This document shows positions 33,301 to 46,500 of a stretch of 64,000 bases of DNA, one piece after another (positions within the stretch are counted from its first letter, which is position 1; each line of letters opens with the position of its first letter). Source of the DNA: Cinnamomum chago. Lineage: Eukaryota; Streptophyta; Magnoliopsida; Laurales; Lauraceae. The stretch is taken from assembly GCA_038049695.1 (NCBI GenBank), contig CP142454.1, positions 19,724,501 through 19,788,500 on the forward strand. The letters are read 5' to 3'. Both the position numbers and the translations under genes were made by a program. The notes beneath the pieces were generated by a model that was given only the letters and a program-made list of their open reading frames with translations, ran no database searches and had not been told where the DNA came from.

Positions 33301-34611
33301 TGGACTTTCACTGTGCTGATGCGGAGGATTGTGTCAGTTTAGATAAACCTTCTCTGTGGAGGAGAGAAGGGCTTGAGTTAGATGGGGATCATGCACCTAG
33401 TCCAGATGGATATCCAATTCCATAACATTACTTTGGCAAACCCTTTTCTGCAATATTATCATTACTTACTTGGTTATGAAGTTACATCTCTTATTGAGTT
33501 ACTGAATTTATTAGTGCCATATTCATTCTGGCAATGGATATGGAATTTGGATACATTTTTGGTGATTTTTTAACGATCTCCACTTTTACCTTTTTCCACC
33601 GATGATCGTTCTTATATTTGGAATACAAAGGCCCTCCCGGAAAGCTGTTTTTGGTTGAGTCATGAGTTGAGACAAAAATTTGAAAGTTTGTCATTTACTA
33701 AGTAGATAAATGAATGGGTGTATCATTTGTGTCTTCGAAATGCAAACGGAGTTCATTATTTGGCTTATGATGGTCGTTGTGGTGACTGGTGACTGATGAT
33801 TATGGAAATAGTAACACTATGGGTTTGTTGGGATGTGTGGGGAAATGTGGGACCATGATGGAAGGCAAATAGTAGAAGTTTAAATTTGAAACTTATAATC
33901 ATTTCCCCCTCCCCAATCGTATGGTCACCTTTTCATATCAAGCTTCCCCCATAGTGTTTCCATTTAAGAAAATTGCTTGCACATAGGACACCTAATTTTG
34001 CCTTTATTTGATTTTATTGTTGTTGGAACTTTCATGGTCTGACTGTTCATCCATCTGTCCTGAAAGATTTCGAGTCTTTTATTTGTGTTGGGTGTATTGC
34101 TGTTTATGCCCCTTTCTGTATTCTTTCATATGAAATGGGTGTCATTGAAATGTTATATCTGTATGTTTGTCACTGGATTTAGAGCATAAGCGATTTTATA
34201 TATCTATTCATTTATTTATTGATAATCAAGAATATAGGTGCTGATACTATTGAAGTACATGAATATGTGATTTTTACAGCTTTTGCTGAGCATACACCAG
34301 ATGAGAACACATGATAAATTTGTTATGTTTGTAGTTGGTTACTTGCTCCGCAATTTTATATTAATTGGTGCTGCAGGTATTGGTTATCTGTTGGTGCCCA
34401 GCCTTCTGAACCTGTTCAGCGCATCCTTTTCAGATCAGGGCTCTTGCCACCGCCCCCAATGCTTGCAATGGGCCACAAAGGTGGCCCTCGTGACACCCGT
34501 GCAGTCGATCCTTTGAGTGGCCGCTTTGTGACTCCCAAGGAACCCACTATTTCTGATCAATCAAACAATGATGAAGGTGATGAATCTGAAAGCGATACGT
34601 CCAGCCAATGA
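30339..34611 (+). CDS. RPS16: organellar ribosomal protein bS16 (nuclear-encoded S16)
   Basis: Component of the small subunit of bacterial-type ribosomes in mitochondria and/or plastids. Exons 30339-30471, 30590-30635, 34377-34611; 137 aa. The protein starts directly with the bacterial S16 core ([20 protein letters not shown]), continues with [20 protein letters not shown] and the WLSVGAQPS region, then [20 protein letters not shown], and ends in an acidic, Ser-rich plant extension. There is no N-terminal presequence, which matches the known plant S16 proteins whose targeting information lies in the N-terminal part of the S16 core itself and which may enter both organelles. It resembles Arabidopsis S16-2 (At5g56940, recalled). 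Intron 2 (3.7 kb) holds LINE remnants. A 5'UTR intron and a 48-bp promoter duplication lie upstream. Confidence 0.94.
32560..33080 (-). mobile_element. degenerate LINE reverse-transcriptase fragment
   Basis: The minus-strand translation, across several stops, gives [15 protein letters not shown], then VPLQLKG, then a decayed CYPIWS piece. This matches the widespread plant LINE C-terminal pattern KWRQVSGVLCDRxVPLKLKGKFYxT...LYGAECWA. Only a small part survives. It lies in intron 2 of the bS16 gene, antisense. Confidence 0.6.
33225..33440 (+). mobile_element. L1-type LINE fragment, start of the reverse transcriptase
   Basis: Plus-strand frame gives [17 protein letters not shown], then LDKPS, then [14 protein letters not shown]. 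Plant L1 elements have WRPKLDGLxF..LExPF...DKAPGPDGF at the beginning of their RT. Stops and decay follow. It is independent of the RTE-like fragment next to it (opposite strand). Confidence 0.6.
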
Positions 34612-36510
34612 AAGCTTTCATTTGTAGTGTTTGGCTAGGTTGAAATTTTTTTAATGTCATTCCCATCAGGATTTCTGCGCTGGATGATTGAACTTGAAAC
34701 AAGTGAGTGACATGCATTTAAGATGGCCCAATTGCTACTGGTGATGAGATGTAGTCATCACAGAAATCAATTGAATAGTAAACATAGATAAGCCTTTAAA
34801 TAACATTGCATTTATGGAGATGGTTGAAGTCATATTTAATTCATTGGTATCATTTTTTTTGTCATATGTTGTGACTTTAGCATGTATGGGTCTCAAGTTC
34901 GGCAGCGGTGTTGGAGAGGCATCCGGCCATACACGACTTTTTTAGTCTACTTTGCAATGAGAAAAGGTTACAACTGTTATGATTTGATTAAGTTGATAGG
35001 AAGAAGAATGCTCTCTGCAACTTTGGGACGGTTTTTGAATGTGATCCAAACTATTTTTGTACAATGTATTGTATGGTTAACCTTTCTACCATGGAACTAC
35101 TCAGAAATTGAAAGAATCATTTTCAAGCCATGCTAGCCCTGTGGGAAACAAGCCCCTGAGCATGTTTCCAGATTGGTGGAAGTCAAATTATGTGGAGTTC
35201 TGGGCTTAATCTGCGAGCTTCCTGATCCAACTGCCTGCATCTGAAATGCTCAATCAATGAGAATCAATACGTTTTTCCTCTTCTTTTTTTTTTTTTTTTT
35301 TAATTGTGTTGGTTGATCCTGGCCAGGCTTCCGGCTTTCTATCAGTAAATCCAAGGCTGGCACAAATATTAAATGGCCCTGATTTTAGATCCAGGCCTGC
35401 CCAAGTGCTAATACACAAGGCCCGAACCCAGCCCAAAGTGGGGTGGGCTTGGGCTGGCACAGCCCGGGAGCCCAACCCAAAGTTAGTGAGAAATCCTACT
35501 CCCAAAAGTTCCAATTTCGGCGGGGAGATCCACCAAATAACTTAAAACCCCTTGTACCCAACACCCCCTTTCATTCAGAAAACCTTCTCTCAAATTGTAA
35601 TATTTAAATGACCTTCCTCAACAATACCAGCTTCCAAGAGGTTGGCGGCCATCTTAATAAGCTGGGGAACCTCATATTTAGGCTCTTGGCATTGGATATG
35701 AATCCAACGGGTCTCCCCATTACTCTCATAGTAATGTGAGAGTTACTCTTGTAGGATCAGTTCCCCTCTTTATTACCTCTTTTCTTATAGCTTATCTATT
35801 TGGAGCGCCTGCATGAGACGGTCATGATAAGTTGCCTTGAAGCATTGTTCAAGAACCCAGACACCCAACTTAATACCCAGTAGGGCCGGGTTGGGTTGGG
35901 TCGAATGAACTAGTTAGACACAAACATTGGTCCTGAATTAGCATGCCAATGTGATTAAACTGGTGAGAATGTTATTTATGATTAAGCTTTGGGTTTCTAC
36001 AATAAATAAACAAAAGAATGTCTCCACACTGGGAAAAAATACAATTAAGCACATCTTTCTTCCAGTTAAAATTTAAATTGGATAAAGTGAATCTGCCAAG
36101 TCAGTAAAAGCACAAAAAGGTGGCTCAGCTCGAAATCCAATTCATCAAATCTTTTAGGTTCAATTTTTAGTTCACTTTCATGAACACCAGTAGTATGGAT
36201 TAGAGGCCTGCTCAAGAATACAAGGAAAAGCTAGAAACTCCATAACACACATCAAGGGAAGAAAAAGCAATGATTGAAGAGGATTTGCTTAGATCTACAT
36301 ATAATCTCTACATACGTGCTGTATTCTTCTGCCGCTCGAACTATTTTTCCTTCTCTTTTGGAAGATGTGATACAAACAGATTGATTTTCAATGTATTTTT
36401 CACCTGCTTGCCTAAAGGAAAAAAAATAATGATGCAATATGAAGTAACACACAATTCAGTGTATGGATTTCTTTGCCTAAAAAATAATGCAACAGCAAGT
36501 AAAACACAAT
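34612..36510. other. intergenic between two convergent genes
   Basis: Contains the presumed 3'UTRs of bS16 (+) and BIN4 (-). 35300-35540 and about 35880-35930 are rich in gggttggg, ggcccaa and gcctggcc words like decayed hAT-type DNA. No ends found and no gene recognised. Confidence 0.4.
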
Positions 36511-39500
36511 TCATTTTTTGGATTTCTTTGCCTTCTTTGAAACTTGAGCTTTCCTTCCTCCCATCTTAGGCCGCTTCACTGGGGTTTTACCCTTCTTTTT
36601 CACCACACCCTTCATAAAAAGTCCCCTCAAATAAGTGAACAAGCTTAGTAACATTATTATATGGATGACAAAACAAGCAAACATTCAGGTCTAAGACATC
36701 ACCTAGGTCTACGGTGGTTCCGGTCTAAGACATCACCTAGGTTTATGGTGGTTCCGGTTTAAGACATTACCTAGGTTTAGGGTCTCAACGGGTCTAGCCA
36801 GCCCAAGATTGGTGCAAACCTTTCCAGGCTACTTTGGTCTGGATTAAAGATAATTCATGGCCCAGGGTCAAGACTTGACTTTATCTCGCTTAAAAGCCAG
36901 GGCTGGTCCACTACAAGGCTCACCAATCTGGCCTGATTCAATTTACTGGAACACTATCAGGCATAATACTAGGCGGGCAGGCAGGGCTGTAGGATTACAC
37001 AAACACATGCGAGTTTGCAAACCCAAATGAGCTACATAGGCAAATTAAGTATGAGCATTTTGCATTAAAAAATAAATAAAGAAATCCAAGGTTGAGCATT
37101 GAAACCACAATCTACGCCTCTTTAGGTGAATAATGATCAAGATTGAATGGTTTAGGTAAACTCTTTAAGTTTGCTGCTTTTCCATATTTTTAACATATGT
37201 ATTGAATAAGGCTGCAAAGCATACCAAGGATTTTTCAGCCTTTCCATTAGACTTGGCATCAGTTGGATCAGTTGGATCATCCTCATTTTCATTTTTTTTG
37301 TTACTTTGACGAGCAGATGGCTTTGGCATCTTGTCACCCTCCTCTTCCGAATCAAATGAAAATCCATCAAGGGTTCCTGTTTATGATACACATTAAGGTC
37401 ATTAACTTCCAATTAGACAAATGCTAAATCTTAAATTATATACATTTGAAAAGCATCTAAGAGATCATCCAAGTGAAGCAGTGATCTATGCTGCGTGGGA
37501 TTTAGGTTATTTTCTCCCATGAAATTCAGAGCTGCATGGGAAGGAGAAATAATGAAAGGCTGCTAAATCGCTTTTCCACCCTTCAAGGCGGGGGGGGGGG
37601 GGGGCGCCCTAATCCAGATTGGATGGATTTAGAAAACCTGAAACTCATCTTAGAATGGTTTGCAAATTAAAAAAATTTTGATGGTTTGCAAATAAAATTA
37701 TCCACCAACCCTAGGTGGATGAAACATTCCAACACATCCTGAATAAATAATAGTCTTTTTTTCTTTTTCTTTTATTTTCTTTTATTTTTTTGTTGGAAAG
37801 GAAAGAAAGTTGAACAATCTCAAAATGCAATGCTTAACCATGTAGCCTAGAGCACTTACATACATTATCATTATAGAAACAAGAAATACAGTCACCATTT
37901 GATTACTGTAATTTTCGGCATCCCATCTACATCTGTAGTTCATATAATGCAGTATTGGATTTTCACTTCAACCTCTTTTCGTTCTAGACTTGTGGTTGAA
38001 AGTGATTCTCTTAATGCTATATCTTGGGTGTCTTCTTCGGCTATGTTTCCTTGGAAATTTCAGTTCTATTTGAATGAGATTAGAGCTCTATTGTCTTCAA
38101 TTCAAGTGAACTTTTTTCATGTTGGGAGGACAGCAAATGGCTTTGCAGACTCTTTAGCTAAGCAAGGGGTTGATAGGTCTTCTAACTTCTTAGCTTTCAC
38201 TATGTAACTTGTTTTGTGGTATAATGCTTTTATACCATAGTGCCCTTTGGTCGGGCCTCTTTGTAACACTCTTTCCTTTATTAATATATTTTCTTCGTTG
38301 CCTATAAAAAAAAAAAAAATTTATCTGATTGTGTGTGAATTGAAGGACAAGATAATGCTTTTGAGCACTTGGAACAGCATGCAACAGTTTCCATATGATT
38401 CAGTTCAAAGATATATGAACAAATGGACATCCAAACTCACTTCGAAACACTTCTCAATAAATAAAAAAGACTTAACAAAAAATAGATGGTTACAACGTAC
38501 TTGTGAATAGAGCCAACCAATAACCAGATAATGGGTCCTGCTTTATCTAGATGCGCCTATGGCAACTAAAAATAATAAGAAATAAAATAAAATAAAAAAG
38601 TCTAAAGACTCAAGAACTTGACCCAAAACTCTACCAGCTGAAGACAACTGAATCTCATAAGATGCAAACAAAAGCTCGGTATATAATTAATTAAAAATCT
38701 AAAAAGCACTATAAATTACCAATAATAATAATAATAATAATAATAATAACCGGGTTAAGTAGTAGAACTCACAAAACCGACCCTTGATAGATCGGATAAG
38801 GCTTTAATGGTGATGATTTAAGGATGGGTATATTCTAACCTGTTCAACAGTTCTGTAGGAAATAATAATACCCTGAGGGCAAGATATCTTTCAAAATCAA
38901 GAAATTTTTTTTTTTCAGAGGTATACTTTTCACCCTTCAAAGAAATAAAGATTCAAATTTCTCTTATGACTCAACCCAACTTAGCCAGGTTTTTTTTCTG
39001 TTTTTTGCCTCACAAGGGACTCAAACTCATGTTTCACCCATACTACAAGGCCCCCTGACCAGCTGAGCAACAGCTGGGAACTAATGCACAAACTTGGTCA
39101 GGTTTATTCCTCAACCATTTTTTAAGTTTTAACCATCATCCCATTACATGGAGTTGTAGGTTGTGTACTATGCAATGCAACTAATGCAACTCAAGTTAGA
39201 AATGAAGCCAATGAAATTATTAAAGAAAATTTAAAATAAAACTAACCTTCAATCATAGTTTCAGACTCGTATACATTAGAATGTGGTTTCAACTGGATAA
39301 AGTCGTTCATAATGGCCTCTATCTGATCAAAACAGATGCCATTCAAATTATTATAAATAAATAAAAACCACATGCGTATGAAGTCAAATGGAAAATAGAG
39401 TTCGTCTTGCATCACAATATATCAAGAATAACTGGTAACAAAAACAAACTGTTCACTCTGAGTTGCAACTGACCTGCTGAAACTCACTGACTCCTTTTCA

Positions 39501-40164
39501 TTTTATGTTGATAATGCATGGTCAACATTCAGTGTTCCAGATGAATTGCTGGAACACAATTACTTCTTTCGATCTTAGGTTGATACATGTATTGTCAGTA
39601 TGAAAAGAGGCAGTGTTCCTAAATTTCAAGCCCTGAAATTGTATAAATGCAGGCCACAGTTGAGTGATCAAATACCACGGTAATAAGGGTATCACCATGG
39701 TATTTGATCCGATAGGACTAATCCCCAGGCACATGCATAACCCCACAACGCACGTGAATTTAATTATCAAAAAACAAAGCCCAAAGGCCAGAATTACAAC
39801 AGCAGAAATGAACATTGCTATAACTAATTCTCAGCTATCTATGTAGGAGGCCTCAATCTAAAGATAAGGGTAGCCCTAGTAGAGATCTTTACAGAAAGCA
39901 TAAGCTGCCCTATAAGGGATATACCAATGGTCTTGGCCACCAAACCATGGTTGTCAATTCTATATAAGGCCCAAGAATACTGCATGTGCACTAGGGATGA
40001 GGATTGTAAAGATATAATACCTCAAAAGGTACATGAGAGGACCTTTGAACAGGGTACTCAGGATACAAACCTTTGCTTCTGTCTGACCAAAGCTAACCTG
40101 AATGAAAGAGATATGTGTTAGTAAGCGTCAACTGGAATTATTTTAAATGGAGAGAGAGAGAGAG

Positions 40165-40200
<36 letters not shown>

Positions 40201-43200
40201 TTTGGATGACATACAACACAAAATGTTCGTGAAGGAACTATTGTTGTTTTGTAGATGGTTCCTGTGATATTGGAAAAAATGCATTTGGATTAATTAGATT
40301 GAGTGCAGGTAACAGGTAATAATAAAAAAAGTGACTCACATAACTAGCTCCACAAAACAATAAGTGGATGGCATGTCAATCCAGGGGGAGGGAGAGAGAG
40401 AGCTGAGATTGCGAGCATTACAAATAAAAGCACAAGTTCGCAGTTCTTCCCTTCTTGGTGCCTAAAACTTAAGGATACGAAAGTATTGGAATGTTCTCTG
40501 AAAATTCTTAATTTTTTGTTTGAATGAGGTGAGTACATGTAAATGTTCCCATGTGCAACAGGCTACCTGTGAACCCATTTCCACCTCCTCCCTTTCCTCT
40601 TCTTTCTGGGGTGAATTGGCACTAGAGGCCAACTCCATTTTGACATATTCAAATCACAATCCCATGGCACTTACCTTGAAAATTTAACACTTGCCCACTG
40701 TTGATTTTAAGGCCTCAATATCAAAGCCATTAAGAATCCTATTAGGCTGAGTTATTTGGGCCATACCCTGTTAATGCAAAGACATCTTGATCCCAAAATA
40801 ATGATAATCTAAGTGGGCCTCGGATGCATGTCGCACAGAGTCACCCATGGCAACTGCTGTAGGTGGTCATTAGTAAGTGTGTAGCGAAAATTATCAGAAG
40901 CAGCATGGCCGCTATTTCCTAGTTAATGGCCTGGACTGAGGGGCCCACTTATATTCAGTCTATTCCTTTCAAATTCACTATTACCCCCATGAATTGGAAC
41001 TCACCCCATACTGGAACTCATGTAACCAACATTTGCAGTTGGATTAACCATGGAAAAAGCACAAAACATGCACTTATCCGAGGGCTAAAAATTTGTAGAA
41101 CTTTGAAGTGTTTAAAGGGTTAAGGCTTTAGATGCTCAGAAGGTTCCCATTTTCACACCACCCCTAGGTCATACATAGACAGTTCCATTCCATCCCCTAA
41201 TCTCCACAATTTGTTTCCATCAGTGTATCTTTGATTGTGAGCACTCCCCTTTTTCTCTCTCCTTCCAACTGTCCACTTCAACCATATCCCTGTTCCAATT
41301 GAATTTATGACCAAATACTGGACCAACTCACCCTTCCACTTCTTTAAGAACCCTGATGTCGCCTTCTCTTATCTCCAGTCCTACCACAGTTGTAACCATT
41401 TCGCCACAGCACAGGAGGAACAGGTTGTAAGCCCAACATATGCCCTGGCCCAGTGCAGACGCTATCTATTCTACCATCAACAGCCTCTCTTGCTTCTCCA
41501 TGAACCAATGGTTCTTCTCATCCACAATTTTACAGATCTCAGTTTCGCTTGGAAGCATCAGATGGTGGAAATGGCAAGGCTCAGCTACCATGTGGTGGCA
41601 CCGGTCAGGAGAGAATTGGTGTTAATGACATCATTGTTGAAACTGTCACAGTAGTGTCAGACAGAGTTATGTTTGTGGGATTTTTCCTCTTCTCATGTTG
41701 GGTCTTCTTTGTTGATGGCAAAGAAAAGGTAAAAGAGAATGGGATTGGGATTTGTGTAGTAGGTGGTGCGTCTTCGCCATTTATAGCATGGAAAGTTAAC
41801 CGTGCGAGGTTAGCAGTTTTGGGTAGTGAGTCTTCCTGCATGGAAAGGAACAGAGAGGGCCTCTGGGATTTATTTATTTATTTATTTATTATTACTATAA
41901 TAATAATAATAATTATTATTATTATTATTATTATTATTTGCATGGGTGTTTTCTTTTAGAAGCTTGATTTTCCTAAGGAAGATATGATGATAAGCAAGGT
42001 TGTAGAAAATCGGACTCGCGGGATGACTGGATCACGCTTGATTTGAGTCAACTTGAGTTGCATGGGACCTGGCTGAGTTGGACTGAGTTGCACCCTTGGC
42101 CCAATAACATTTAAAAAATATAAAAAGTAGCAAAAAATAATCTAAATAAATAGAAGAAATAATTCTATAAATCTGAGATTTTAATATTTGTTGTGTTTCT
42201 ACTTTCATTTATTATTAATAAATCTAAGTTGCCATAGCCCATAGGTACCCAGATTTATATTTCATTCAGTTAGATGAATAGACTATCAATCTTCAAATGC
42301 TTAGACCTTTGGAAAAAAAATTGGTTTAGATCTTGTAGAATCAGTCCAAAATGTTCATAAGATCCCTCCACAGCTTTTTCCAGCACAAAATCTAAAAAAT
42401 AAGCGGCTTAGGGCCCAAAAACCATAGGACTTAACTCAATAGGTGACTAGGGGAGAGTTACTCAGCACCTACCAACTCCAAGTCGGCTCATACTCAGCTG
42501 ATATTTAAAGCCATAACTACGAGGTCTAGGATTTTGGGTAGCAGTGTCTCCTTAATGGAAAGAAACAAGGATGGCTTTCAGGGTTTTGTGTGGAGTTTCT
42601 TTGGAGGAGCTTCTTAGGAGGGATGACAGGGTTACAAGAATTTGGTCGATCTGACTTGGACAATTGGATGGTAATGGTATCAATCCTAAATTCTCTTTTA
42701 CATATTGTTCCATGCAGTCAAATGGTTGCAGGGACTCTCATCTTTTACACAGTGGTCTGCAACCCACATAGGGTTATAGGGTTGTGGAGCCTACCTAAAT
42801 GCATGTCAATCATAAGGCCTAACAAGATGGGAAGGTCTAATGGTCTATGCAAGGGTGAAGGAGACTCCAAAAGTCAGCCTGATCAAACTATTATAGCCTA
42901 TAGGTATGGATCTTAAGGACCAGAGATCAACAGTGAAACATAATGACATCAATTCGATAGTGAGTAATAGCCAAATGAGCATCCATTTAAAGTGAATGCC
43001 AATTTGCACATGCAACGGGGATAGTGGAGTGGTCGTATTGATCATAGGTGGGACCCACTACATGGTCCATATATACGACGGACATCCCTAATTGAAAAAT
43101 TTGTGAGAAACACGAGACACCCTAGTGGTAAAGGTGTCTCAACTCTCATTTCACATAGCCACCCAGGGATTGATTCCTGGGCAGGAAGGTTTGACAAGTA

Positions 43201-43535
43201 ATGTACCACCGAACCAATCTAGATATTTTTTTTTTCTGAAAAAGTTGTGATTTTGTATTAAGAGAAATGGGGGAAAACACTCTTTGACTATATACTCTTC
43301 TCTGAAATGAGAATGGAGAATAGTTTGCCACCTGGCCCCTTGCCCTTCTTGGGATGAGCAAATTCTTTTCCTAGACTTTCCTTTAAAAAAATCATGAAAG
43401 CAGGAGAGAATCATCTCCAGAGTCAAGCATCAAAACCCATAATTATTGAGCTTGAGAAAAGAGAAATGCAGAACTTGGTTGTTGTATAATGATCTTTCAC
43501 TTTGTAATACATGTAGATTTTTTTTATGATAAACA

Positions 43536-43571
<36 letters not shown>

Positions 43572-46500
43572 GCAAATGGTAAGATGTATTAATTTTTTAT
43601 AATGATAAACAATAATAGAGCAATGTATCATTGAGAAAAAAAAAGGGATTATTGTATTCAATGAAATACTAAAGCTTACAAAAGCTAATGTAAAAACTCA
43701 AGCTTGATGTCTTAATAAAATATATTAATGATGGATTAAGACAATCCACAGCATTGGGTACCTTTTAAGTCTAAAAGCATTTCATGACTCCCATTTGGGG
43801 TATCTGAAATTGCTATTCGCCCAACAGCGCCCACATCCCCGCTCATGTCTATGGAATCCCCCTCACACTCAACAAGTGCCTGCATATAACAAAAAATTCA
43901 CAGCAGTAGTATTCATCCAGACATAATAATCTTATTTACCACATGAAGGTTGGGATCTCAGAAAACAAGGGAGAACTGGATGTTAGTAAACATGAGGATA
44001 ACAAACATATTGCAAAAGAAACACAACCAGGCACAGCAATTGTATTTCATAAGAGAGGACAAATTGAATAAATGATTTAATAAAAACGCCTACCTTAGAA
44101 CGCTGAACTTTCTCGGAGAACACCAAGGGCAACCTTGATGAAACCTGTGAGTTACAAACAAATTTAAGACACCAGAAGAGTTGTTTAAATTAGATCAAGA
44201 AAGCCTTCACCATAAATAATGGAAACTAAAAGCACCAGTAACAAATATCAGATGAAATGGGATGCACTCAGCACTGAATTGCATTCTCATGAAGAAAACA
44301 AATAGGGGTCCTGACTCCTGCGACTTAAGAAACTGTGTATTTCCTAAAGCCCAATTCTGGACTTTTGTCGCCCACTATGGTTATACATACCAACGAATGT
44401 GATGAATGCTATAATGGATGGGGATTCCTTACTAAATCTCCAGGATTGAAAGAATATGACCATTTATTTGCCCCATAAGCAATGAACACAACGCCAGTCC
44501 AGAGGGAAAAAAGCAAACAAGCAAAAAATAAATAAATTCTATTTTAGTATTTTTTATCTTCTAAAGTCTGTTGCTTTTGGGTCATTCCTCATATACAATG
44601 CAGCCCAGTTTTAAATAAGCACAAATTGAACTAACGTGCATGGAATTGTCACTTGTCAGTTCATGGAAATGTTAGATTACCAGAGATTAGAACCCAATAA
44701 TTCCTCCTTAATGAAAAGACATATTTAAAGGGTAGTTAGAAATCTTGAGGAAGGCAGTCGCCTTTTTAGCCATTATGGTTTCAGTCTTTTGAACCATCAT
44801 GAAAACTTAGAAGAATATATGGTTATTTGTTCTGCCAGAATAACTAACCCACGGGTGGTTTGGAGTACATCCAGACACAACTCCAACTAGTTTGGGATTT
44901 GGCTATCTAAGGTAACTTGATTAACAAAATCCAAAGGACATCAAGTGCACTCATTGTAGCTACTTACCTGAGGATCTACAGCTTGCTTCTCCAAGATTTC
45001 TGCCTCAGCAGTTTCTCCCTCATACAAATCCCCTGTACCACTTTCAAATATCACATAAAAAGAATACCTTATGGTGTAATACAAATACGAGTTATTTATA
45101 AAGATGTAGTTTATATTGAAATTGGGCCTAATAAAAATATAAAGTTCCATTTGTAATGGACCTTGTTCGAAGGTATTTCAGTTTCCAATGATCGTCATTT
45201 CTAGACAGAGTTAAAAAGTATTGATGCTTAAATGGTTTTTGCACATTTCAGGTAGGACCTGAAACATCTTCATAATGATCTGCAGTAGAAAATGTGAAAT
45301 TTCTGAAATCCTGCCTTTACTTTCAGTTATTTGTACTGGGAAAGGATTGTCATCTTGTTTATTTAAAAGGTTAACAATCTCTTATTTCAGAATAGAAACT
45401 CTGCTTATTATTTGGTGTAGTGTACATCATGCAGGATGCCAGAATAAAAGGCACCTTTGATTACAGCAACCTCCCCTCCCCCCCTGATCTCGAAGATGAA
45501 CCAGACCCAAATTTGAAACTCATCCAACCTTTAGATACTTGTTGGAATGAATCCCAAAAAAAAAAATGTATGGCTAAAAGATCACCTAACTTTGAGGCTA
45601 TTAGATCAAGGGTTAGATAATCTAATGGGCTCTCTTTTTCTTTTTCTTTTTTTCCCAACCCTAATCCATGATGAGACTTTTTAACCCCTGCCTCCCCAAA
45701 AACCCCCAACCCAAACCTGCCCCACCCACCACCCTAAAAAAAAACCAAAAACTGATACGCATGCATATGGGCCCCACGAGCTGGACCATGGATGAACAGC
45801 ACGTGGTCTAGTCATACAAAACAACCTCCTTTACGTGTGACGTAGTTCCATTTAAAACTCTGACCATATTATTGTACCTTTTTGTAGAGTTTCATTCTCT
45901 ACTTTCCTTTTGTTTTTTGATGCCTTTGCACTTCGAGCCTTGTTAACTGGAGGCTCTCCTCTGTCATCAATGAGAACTGCACCTGGATTGGGATCTTTAT
46001 CTTGCAAAAAGTCCACAGCCGGTTCTTCATGTTGGTTATCTTCCTCCCTAACAGGACTGTTATTTTGAGAAGAATCCGAAGACGATGATAATGTCACCAC
46101 TGGATGATTTTGTGCCTGCAAAACAAATGGCATGCTAGCAATTAAAATAAACCAAAAAGACCATTGTATAGTTAAGCAAACCTTAATTGACTAATAAAAT
46201 TTGTCAAAATTATTATAACTAAGAGAGATGAGTAATCTCCAATATGTAAATGGTTTGGCATGTGAGCTTAGATGTCAAATCACTGCCATCCTATAAAACT
46301 AGGGTTGGCTTTGTAAGTTCTACTTTTACACTATAAATTCATGTTCTTAGTCCACTCTTCATCATCATCATTGCCAAATCCTTGCCCTATCTATCTAGGG
46401 TTGCATTGTAGTTCTATTTGTAGACTGGACCATATTTAAATCATGTTCTTGGCAACTCCACAATCCATCATCATTGTCATTAAAGTGCTATCCCATCTAT

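Noticed and set aside
35254..35545. Overlapping frames with a PAQAHPTLGWVRAL-type peptide
   Set aside because: Translation of ggcccaa/gggctggg repeat DNA.
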